DNA from: Candidatus Sulfopaludibacter sp. SbA3
GTDB lineage: Bacteria; Acidobacteriota; Terriglobia; Bryobacterales; Bryobacteraceae
Assembly (NCBI GenBank): GCA_900290315.1
Contig: OKRF01000386.1
Span: 3,417-14,744, forward strand
Length of the DNA: 11,328 nt
Reading direction: 5' to 3'
Shown here: positions 7,601 through 11,328 of the stretch, in pieces
Position numbering within the stretch: position 1 is the stretch's first letter
Layout: the number at the start of each line of letters is the position of its first letter
The notes under the pieces: model-generated
Databases searched by the model: none
Seen by the model: the letters and a program-made list of their open reading frames with translations, nothing else
Told to the model about the DNA's origin: nothing
Position numbers and translations under genes: made by a program

Positions 7601-7965
7601 GCGCAAAGCAATGCCCGCTGAGAGACGTGGCCGGGATGCTGCGGTCCCTGAATTATGCCGCATATGCCGGACTCATCGGCCACACGGCTCGCCGCCCGGA
7701 GGATTGGGAAGCCATGGAGCCCTGGGCACGGCTGTGGGAGCGAGCGATGGGAGCGGAGTTTCTGCGCGCCTATCGCCAAAAAGTGCAAGGCGCCGGGTTT
7801 CTGCCTTCCAGCGAGGGAAGCTTCCGCGCGCTGCTTACTATCTTCCAGTTGAGCAAGGCGCTAACTGAACTCTGTTTCGAATTGAACAATCGACCTACCC
7901 GGGTGCGCATTCCACTAACCGGCATCTTATCGCTTCCATTGGACGGTGGAAGCCGGAGGTTATAA
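4642..7965 (+). CDS. treS: trehalose synthase-maltokinase fusion (TreS-Pep2)
   Basis: A 1107-residue two-domain cytoplasmic enzyme. Residues 1-480 are a GH13 trehalose synthase (maltose/trehalose interconversion) beginning with the canonical DPLWYKDAVIYELHVRAF. The catalytic triad is D208 (GVDALRLDAIPYL), E250 (ILAEANQW) and D316 (LRNHDEL), and GDGDECHMAFHFPLMPR is intact. A beta C-domain follows (480-548). Residues 575-1107 are a maltokinase: QRWFGGKGRQI in the N-cap, IHGDYHLGQ with D957, DFEGEP (974-979) and PLRDVAGMLRS. The kinase makes maltose-1-phosphate from maltose and ATP, normally the donor for GlgE alpha-glucan synthesis. The fusion is common in bacteria with the GlgE pathway, but no glgE is in the window. 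ATG 4642 is chosen because homologous sequence starts within ten residues; the frame stays open for 226 codons upstream, but that part is antisense to the DedA gene and not coding. The Shine-Dalgarno sequence is poor. First gene of a three-gene operon. Confidence 0.93.
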   Translation: MRVPGSASDPLWYKDAVIYELHVRAFYDTNNDGIGDFPGLLQKLDYLQDLGVTCLWVLPFFPSPLKDDGYDISDYVSVHPMYGTRDDFLAFLGAAHDRGLQVMIELVMNHTSDQHPWFQRARQAPPGSPERDYYIWSDTDQKYRDARIIFTDTEKSNWTWDPVAQSYFWHRFFSHQPDLNYDNPKVVEEMIHVMHYWLDLGVDALRLDAIPYLVERDGTSCENLPETHTLIKSLRQEIDTNYSNRMILAEANQWPADVRPYFGDGDECHMAFHFPLMPRIYMALRQEDRLPITDIMAQTPEIPKTCQWALFLRNHDELTLEMVTNDERDYMYLAYSADSRMRLNLGIRRRLATLMDNNRRRIELLNSLLFSFPGTPIVYYGDEIGMGDNIYLGDRGGVRTPMQWNGDRNAGFSRATPARLYSPVIMDAITGYEAVNVEAQQGDPSSLLTWMRNMIALRKLFRVFGRGTLEFLNPSNRKVLAYLRRDADQQVLCVANLSRFAQPVDLDLAELEGVTPVEMLGYVDFPPIGKQPYRLTLAPYGFLWLELHPQQEPAGIPDSQVSSLTVADTWESVLEGAVRPRLESVLLPQYLEKQRWFGGKGRQIRTTEIKDWAPLPNASAVAVLVEVQFETGEPEAYFLALARSFGKSADQVREIAPNAILSPTISMSGPGYLYDAMSDEQACAAFLTFIEQALEAAARNGVMRGPPGAAFAAVRGPADALLAPRRASVEQSNTLLFCGGRFILKLFRRQQAGPNPDCEIDKYLTEQAHFDGVPPFAGEIQYVGAGGETYTLAMLQGLVNNQGDGLTLTLEELARYYENCATAEFPEGGSAAAGNLLDLAEQPPSQVARDHVGLALDGAARLGQRTGELHLALASETTDPAFAPEPLAASDVSSLLTGLRMQAVRVFDLLKDSLAGLPDDLIDAAGLALSRRRQILDSFRLPPEDGKFGQRIRIHGDYHLGQVLQVKTDFVIFDFEGEPARPLEERRAKQCPLRDVAGMLRSLNYAAYAGLIGHTARRPEDWEAMEPWARLWERAMGAEFLRAYRQKVQGAGFLPSSEGSFRALLTIFQLSKALTELCFELNNRPTRVRIPLTGILSLPLDGGSRRL
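7955..7959 (+). promoter_or_regulatory. ribosome binding site fixing a GTG start
   Basis: GGAGG lies inside the last codons of the TreS fusion, 6 bases before GTG 7966. The TAA stop of the upstream gene directly touches this GTG, which implies translational coupling. Confidence 0.7.
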
Positions 7966-9228
7966 GTGCAATTGGACGTTGCTTCGCAACCGGAGTTGGA
8001 GCAGATCGCGCAGCTCGGCGGCGCCGATCTGGTGGTGGGCATTCTCGCCCCAGGCCACGCCGGCGAACCCGGCAACGCGCTCGCCATGACGCGGGAAGCG
8101 GTTGCCGGGCTCGGCAAGATCGCGCGGGCGGTGGTGATCTGCAACAACGGCACTCACAATCCGGAGCCAGCAACCGCCGAACCTGCCGGCGCAAAGGAGT
8201 CCACGGCCGTTTTCCTGTTCGGCCTGCGGGCCGCAGGCACCGCGGAGACACCGCAGGAGAGCTGGGCTCATGCCTATCGCAGCGTAATCGCCACTGGAGA
8301 GAAAGTGGGCGCCCGCGCCTGCGGAGTGATTGCGTCCCAGAGGGAATCGGCAACGCCTCTGTGGATTTACCGCCTGGTCCAGCCGGTTCTGGAACTGGGA
8401 TTCGACCTGGTGGCGCCACGTTACACTCGCCATAGAATGGAGGGACTGCTTAACAGAAGCATTCTCTCTCCGTTGCACCGCGCGTTGTACGGTGAGCAAT
8501 TGCAGAACCCGATGGGTCCCGATTTCGGACTCTCGGGCAAGCTCCTGCAGCGGCTTCTGCATCAGGAGTCCGGAAGCCGGCGCGGAGACGAAAGCAGCCT
8601 GGTGGCATCCATTACATCCACCGCGGCGTGTGGCGGCATGCTGGTATGCGAATCGTACTTAGGAGCGCGCAGCCAGCAACCTACCGACTGGGTGAACTTA
8701 AGCGCGCTGATCGCCGAAGTTCTGGGACCTGTCTTTCTGGATGTAGAACGCGGAGCGGCTTCCTGGCAGCGAATCCGAGGATCCAGGCCGGCACCGGGTT
8801 TCGGGTCGCCGCAAGTGCTGGGGGACGATGACGGAGCCGCAGATGTGCGCCACATGATCGACTCGTTTCAATTGGGCGCGCAGACTCTGCAGGATGTTTG
8901 GAGCATCGTGCTGCCTCCGGCCACGTTGCTGGAAATACGGAAATTGTCACGCTTGCCGCCGGACCAGTTCCGCATGCCCGACGAACTGTGGGTTCGTATC
9001 GTTTACGATTTTGCGCTGGGACATCGCCTGAGGATCATCAGCCGGGATCACCTGCTCCGCTCGTTAACGCCGCTATACCTGGGATGGATCGCTTCTTATG
9101 CGCTCCAAATGGAAGCGGCCGGGCCGGCGGAGATCGAGGCGCGGATGGAGCGGTTAGCCAGAGCATATGAGGCCGGTAAGCCATACCTGGTTTCCCGCTG
9201 GCGATGGCCCGATCGATTTAACCCTTAA
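7966..9228 (+). CDS. GT-A type glycosyltransferase-like protein, probably catalytically degenerate
   Basis: A 420-residue protein resembling family-2-like/mannosylglycerate-synthase-like (GT78/GT81-type) glycosyltransferases. Recognisable blocks: VVGILAPG (23-30) in the position of the first Rossmann strand; GFDLVAPRYTRHRMEGLLNRS (145-165) followed by a Y-P-L-like S-P-L-H-R-A-L-Y-G; NPMGPDFGLSG (181-191), usually QPIGGDFGFSG; and a C-terminal helical region with LTPLYLGWIASY (367-378) and KPYLVSRW (405-412). Where relatives have the metal-binding D-x-D followed by S-I-T-P-E-W, this protein has I-A-S-Q-R-E-S-A-T-P-L-W (122-133) with no aspartate pair, and the usual G-I-D-I-W block is also absent. 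It may be inactive or a regulatory paralogue. The comparison is from memory. The GTG start is supported by GGAGG at 7955-7959. Co-transcribed with the TreS fusion, suggesting a role in sugar or compatible-solute metabolism. Confidence 0.65.
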   Translation: MQLDVASQPELEQIAQLGGADLVVGILAPGHAGEPGNALAMTREAVAGLGKIARAVVICNNGTHNPEPATAEPAGAKESTAVFLFGLRAAGTAETPQESWAHAYRSVIATGEKVGARACGVIASQRESATPLWIYRLVQPVLELGFDLVAPRYTRHRMEGLLNRSILSPLHRALYGEQLQNPMGPDFGLSGKLLQRLLHQESGSRRGDESSLVASITSTAACGGMLVCESYLGARSQQPTDWVNLSALIAEVLGPVFLDVERGAASWQRIRGSRPAPGFGSPQVLGDDDGAADVRHMIDSFQLGAQTLQDVWSIVLPPATLLEIRKLSRLPPDQFRMPDELWVRIVYDFALGHRLRIISRDHLLRSLTPLYLGWIASYALQMEAAGPAEIEARMERLARAYEAGKPYLVSRWRWPDRFNP

Positions 9229-9252
9229 CAGCCCGACCGAGGAGGAGTAACT

Positions 9253-9957
9253 ATGTGGGATCAAGTTGGAAATGCGTTGAGCCATTCGATGACCGCAATG
9301 TTAAGCCAGTTAGCCAGCCTGTTGCCGGGCATGGTTGGGCTGGTGCTGGCGCTGTTGATTTCGGCTGTGGCGGCGTGGGCCGTGGCAGCGCTGCTGCGGC
9401 GGTCGCTGAACAAGATCGAGTTCGACGAGCGGGTGGCACGATGGGGTTTCCCCGCGTTGGAAGAATGGCCGCCATCGCGAAGCCCGACGCTGTTGGTGGC
9501 GCGCGCCAGCGCATGCCTGGTCATGTTCGCCGGGTTCCTGATTGGCATTTCGGCTTTTGATGTGACGCTGACCTCACAGTTGGTATACCGCCTGTTCGCC
9601 TACCTGCCTAATGTGTTGGCGGCGGTGGTGGTTCTGGCCGCGGGCAGCTTCACTTCCCGATTTCTCGCGCGCAGCGTCCTGATTGGCGCCGTCAACATGA
9701 ACCTGCAGTACGCGCGCCTGCTGAGCGCCGGAGTGAAATGGCTGGTGACCGTCCTCGCCGTGACGATGGCTCTCGAGCATCTCGGCATAGGAAGCGGCAT
9801 CATCCGCCTGGCATTCGGCATTCTCTTCGGCGGGATTGTTCTGGCGTTGGCTCTCGCGGTGGGTCTCGGCTCCAAAGAACTCGTCAGCCGGTCGCTGGAC
9901 CGCGAAGCTGGTAAGACGTCCAGTCAGAGCTTTCAGGAACCTGTAGGGCACTTGTAG
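9253..9957 (+). CDS. MscS-related TM-helix membrane protein (channel module only)
   Basis: A 234-residue protein with about five hydrophobic segments: 24-48, 82-102, 117-137, 160-176 and 184-205. The stretch F-G-G-I-V-L-A-L-A-L-A-V-G-L-G-S-K-E-L-V-S-R (192-213) is the conserved TM-helix repeat (Pfam TM_helix family) found in proteins related to mechanosensitive channels; L-P-N-V-L-A-A-V-V-V-L-A-A-G (118-131) is a second copy. The MscS beta and C-terminal vestibule domains are absent, so this is not a full MscS channel. It ends with a short polar tail. Start: ATG behind a near-perfect GGAGGAG (9241-9247). It lies 24 bp after the glycosyltransferase-like gene and before a terminator, so it is the last gene of the operon. 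A role in turgor or osmotic response is inferred from family and neighbours. Confidence 0.75.
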   Translation: MWDQVGNALSHSMTAMLSQLASLLPGMVGLVLALLISAVAAWAVAALLRRSLNKIEFDERVARWGFPALEEWPPSRSPTLLVARASACLVMFAGFLIGISAFDVTLTSQLVYRLFAYLPNVLAAVVVLAAGSFTSRFLARSVLIGAVNMNLQYARLLSAGVKWLVTVLAVTMALEHLGIGSGIIRLAFGILFGGIVLALALAVGLGSKELVSRSLDREAGKTSSQSFQEPVGHL

Positions 9958-9958
9958 C

Positions 9959-9982
9959 GGGGGTTGGGGGTTGGGGGAAGGG
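9959..9982 (+). other. G-quadruplex-forming motif
   Basis: G5-TT-G5-TT-G5-AA-G3 starts one base after the stop of the membrane protein gene. Four G-tracts with 2-nt loops satisfy the usual G4 rule on the + (coding, hence RNA) strand. The last G-tract also belongs to the 5' arm of the terminator that follows. Confidence 0.6.
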
Positions 9983-10003
9983 TGCGCTTCGCGCGTCTTT
10001 TTT
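9978..10003 (+). terminator. intrinsic terminator of the treS operon
   Basis: AAGGGTGCGC-TTC-GCGCGTCTTT can form a 10-bp stem (four GC pairs at the top, three G-U pairs, one more GC and two A-U pairs at the base) with a 3-nt loop, running into six T residues (9998-10003). Orientation fits the + strand operon. There is no matching T-run for the - strand gene that converges from the other side. Confidence 0.7.
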
Positions 10004-10057
10004 GATTGTCTACTCTAAGTTGTCAAAGACCGGTTGCAGTGGACGGGTAAAAACGCT

Positions 10058-10714
10058 TCAGGCTGCCTTGCGGAAGCCCTTGGGAGGGACTGGGCCGGCC
10101 TTTTTCGCGGCAGCGAGGCGCAGGTTGTGGGTGACGCGGCGAGCGATCCGGGGGAGTGAAAAACCAAATTGCGGGGGTAGGACTTCGGGCGGGTAGTCGC
10201 TTTCAATGTCGTAGGGTTCTCCTTTCCCGGCGGCGTGTTGGGCGAGGAGAGTGGCCTCATCGACGGCTTGCTCGAAGGCGGCATTGCGCTCGGTTTGCAG
10301 TTGGCGGAGGATGGCGAGGTTCCGTTCCATGCGACGCTGGGTGCGTGCTTCGTAGAGGGACATGAGATTGAGGTTCCTGGCTTCGCAGGCCCAGGTGACG
10401 GCTTGGGCGAGCGAGGAGTCGATTTCGGGATGGTGAGCGAAGTACTTGTCGGGCTCGGACATTCCCATGGAGAAGCGGGTGTGTTCGATGGCGGCCGAGC
10501 GCAGGAGGCGCCATAAGTCGTCGGCGACGGTTTGCGCGAGGCATTTCTCCAGGTCGCCTTCGGCGTGAAGGGACTGGTGAAGGCCCTGGCAGTGCGTCGT
10601 GTAGGCCAGCTCGTCGGCTGGGGTCATGATCAGGACCTGGCCTGTCAGGCCGTGCCTGTATGCATTGAAGGCGCGAGGATCGCGCGGTTTGGGACTTTCG
10701 GGTGCTGGAGTCAT
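10058..10714 (-). CDS. hypothetical protein with NAYRHGLTG motif
   Basis: A 218-residue protein, no named family recognised. A short proline-rich start is followed by A-F-N-A-Y-R-H-G-L-T-G (15-25); N-x-x-x-H-G-L-T motifs recur in hypothetical proteins of Acidobacteria and other soil bacteria as I recall them. Residues 50-165 are predicted helical: A-D-D-L-W-R-L-L-R-S-A-A-I-E (64-77), then a strongly charged helix with E-A-R-T-Q-R-R-M-E-R-N-L (122-133) that could be a coiled coil. The C-terminus is basic and proline-rich (PVPPKGFRKAA). No signal peptide or membrane segment, so it is cytoplasmic and perhaps nucleic-acid binding (inference from charge only). Start: ATG 10714 with a perfect GGAGGAG (10725-10719) 4 bases upstream. 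It converges on the treS operon, and a transposase remnant lies upstream. Confidence 0.65.
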   Translation of the reverse strand: MTPAPESPKPRDPRAFNAYRHGLTGQVLIMTPADELAYTTHCQGLHQSLHAEGDLEKCLAQTVADDLWRLLRSAAIEHTRFSMGMSEPDKYFAHHPEIDSSLAQAVTWACEARNLNLMSLYEARTQRRMERNLAILRQLQTERNAAFEQAVDEATLLAQHAAGKGEPYDIESDYPPEVLPPQFGFSLPRIARRVTHNLRLAAAKKAGPVPPKGFRKAA

Positions 10715-10807
10715 AAAACTCCTCCTTCAGTTCCATTAAATCAGGCGAGTGGTCAGAATCCGGGGTATCGGCGTGAGGCAAGTTCTGGTAAGTGGTTGAG
10801 GGACTGA

Positions 10808-10837
10808 ATGTTACTTGGTCTTAAATTAACTTGCCAA
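10808..10837 (-). promoter_or_regulatory. possible promoter of the hypothetical gene
   Basis: On the - strand, TTGGCA (10837-10832, 5/6 match to the -35 box), an 18-bp spacer and TAACAT (10813-10808, 4/6 match to the -10 box) lie about 95 bp before the ATG at 10714. One arm (10828-10835) of an inverted repeat GGCAAGTT...AACTTGCC (10777-10784 and 10828-10835) overlaps the -35 box. Confidence 0.35.
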
Positions 10838-10895
10838 GCGTGTGACCGGGTTTTCGGAAGGGACACTTTTCCGGTTGGCTGCCTGCAAGCGGTTG

Positions 10896-11186
10896 AATAT
10901 GAGTGAGTTGTCTTTCCCGGCGGTGAATTCAGAGTCTTCGACGAGGGTCTGTCCGAGTGGTGGACGGTCCAGTCAGAGGCGCCCGGAACACGTCGGGGAG
11001 TCGGGCGTTTTGCGTCAACTTGACGCACTCTGCCCAAGTTCCGTCCGTCGCGTGACTCGCCCTGAGTCGAGCATCGGTAACCGTTGCTGGCGGTTGCGCA
11101 TACCATCCTGATCGTCGTGTATCACCTGCTGTAAACGCTTGGGAAAACTGGGGTACGACGTCACGCTCACGCCAAAAACAGCGTAG
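10896..11186 (+). pseudogene. decayed IS110-family transposase, C-terminal part
   Basis: Fragments in three frames line up in order with the C-terminal (Transposase_20) half of IS110-type transposases: NMSELSFPAVNSESSTRVCP from 10896 (the ...F-P-S-A-x-x-L-x-S-W-A-G-V-C-P region), RGARNTSGSRAFCVNLTHSA from about 10975, S-I-G-N-R from 11070, LLAVAHTILIVVYHLL from 11084 ending in TAA 11132-11134, and RLGKLGYDVTLTPKTA from 11136 ending in TAG 11184-11186. The A-V-A-H-x-I-L-x-V-V-Y-H-L-L block and the K-L-G-Y-D-V-T-L ending are hallmarks of the family. Frame changes and a deletion of roughly 30 codons after YHLL make it inactive. The N-terminal DEDD catalytic part is absent. No insertion ends could be identified. 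From 11187 to the window edge I see no gene. Confidence 0.7.
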
Positions 11187-11305
11187 CTGCATCCGGAGCC
11201 CGCAGGGGGATTCTCGAGAGAGGCTACATATACGGTGGACCCGGTTGTCGAGACCATTCTTCACCCGCGATAAGCTCAATTAAGGATCGGCGGGTCTGAT
11301 GTCGT

Positions 11306-11325
11306 GGGGCGGCCGTGACCGCCCC
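11306..11325. repeat. GC-rich hairpin at the window edge
   Basis: GGGGCGG-CCGTGA-CCGCCCC is a perfect 7-bp stem with a 6-nt loop ending 3 bases before the edge. Whether a T-run follows cannot be seen. It could be a terminator or a dispersed repeat. Confidence 0.4.
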
Positions 11326-11328
11326 CTG

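Noticed and set aside
6847..7788. 313-codon - strand ORF
   Set aside because: Antisense to the well-supported maltokinase domain; no recognisable motif.
10945..10985. tRNA-Ser/Leu-like D-arm sequence (GTCCGAGTGG)
   Set aside because: No T-arm GGTTCGAATCC, no acceptor stem and no CCA; the bases fall in the IS110 remnant.
11015..11257. 80-codon - strand ORF at the right end
   Set aside because: Partly antisense to the transposase remnant, no recognisable motif, no convincing Shine-Dalgarno sequence.

Overview
The window reads as a GC-rich (about 60%) soil bacterium of the Acidobacteriota, most like the Bryobacterales/Solibacter group. The main grounds are an acidobacterial-type vWA protein, a TIGR03435-family exported protein (a family greatly expanded in Solibacter), a DedA-rhodanese fusion and a hypothetical protein with an NAYRHGLTG motif. 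The assignment is by family recognition only; no search was run.

Layout: (1) 1-887, + strand, 3' part of a vWA-domain protein cut by the window edge. (2) 1136-2050, + strand, a TIGR03435 protein behind a clear sigma70-type promoter carrying a BlaI/MecI-like dyad. (3) On the - strand, a probable two-gene unit: a DedA membrane protein with a C-terminal rhodanese domain (4557 down to 3622), then a secreted transglutaminase-like protein (3578-2058). (4) Divergently, a + strand operon: trehalose synthase-maltokinase fusion (4642-7965), a GT-A type glycosyltransferase-like protein whose expected catalytic residues look lost (7966-9228, GTG start touching the preceding stop), and an MscS-related TM-helix membrane protein (9253-9957). 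It closes with a G-rich tract and an intrinsic terminator (9959-10003). (5) 10058-10714, - strand, an unrecognised acidobacterial hypothetical protein. (6) 10896-11186, + strand, a decayed IS110-family transposase C-terminus scattered over all three frames; nothing else codes there.

The most striking observation is in the DedA-rhodanese gene. The open frame stops at a TGA (3744-3742) two codons after the catalytic cysteine of the rhodanese loop. Beyond the TGA the same frame continues for 39 codons of textbook rhodanese C-terminus (PNEASSARAALLL..., then a V-R-P-L-R-G-G-V-E-A-W stretch) to a TAG. As I recall the family, this position is a cysteine (C-x-C-P-N-E). A perfect 7-bp hairpin with a 5-nt C-G-U-G-C loop begins 14 nt after the TGA, which fits the geometry of a bacterial SECIS. 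The gene is therefore a candidate selenoprotein with a Cys-Ser-Sec active-site loop; the alternative is a recent nonsense mutation or a sequencing error.

The trehalose operon most plausibly serves trehalose/maltose-1-phosphate metabolism and osmotic or desiccation tolerance. TreS and maltokinase interconvert and phosphorylate disaccharide, and the membrane protein belongs to a mechanosensitive-channel-related group. No glgE or glgB is present in the window.
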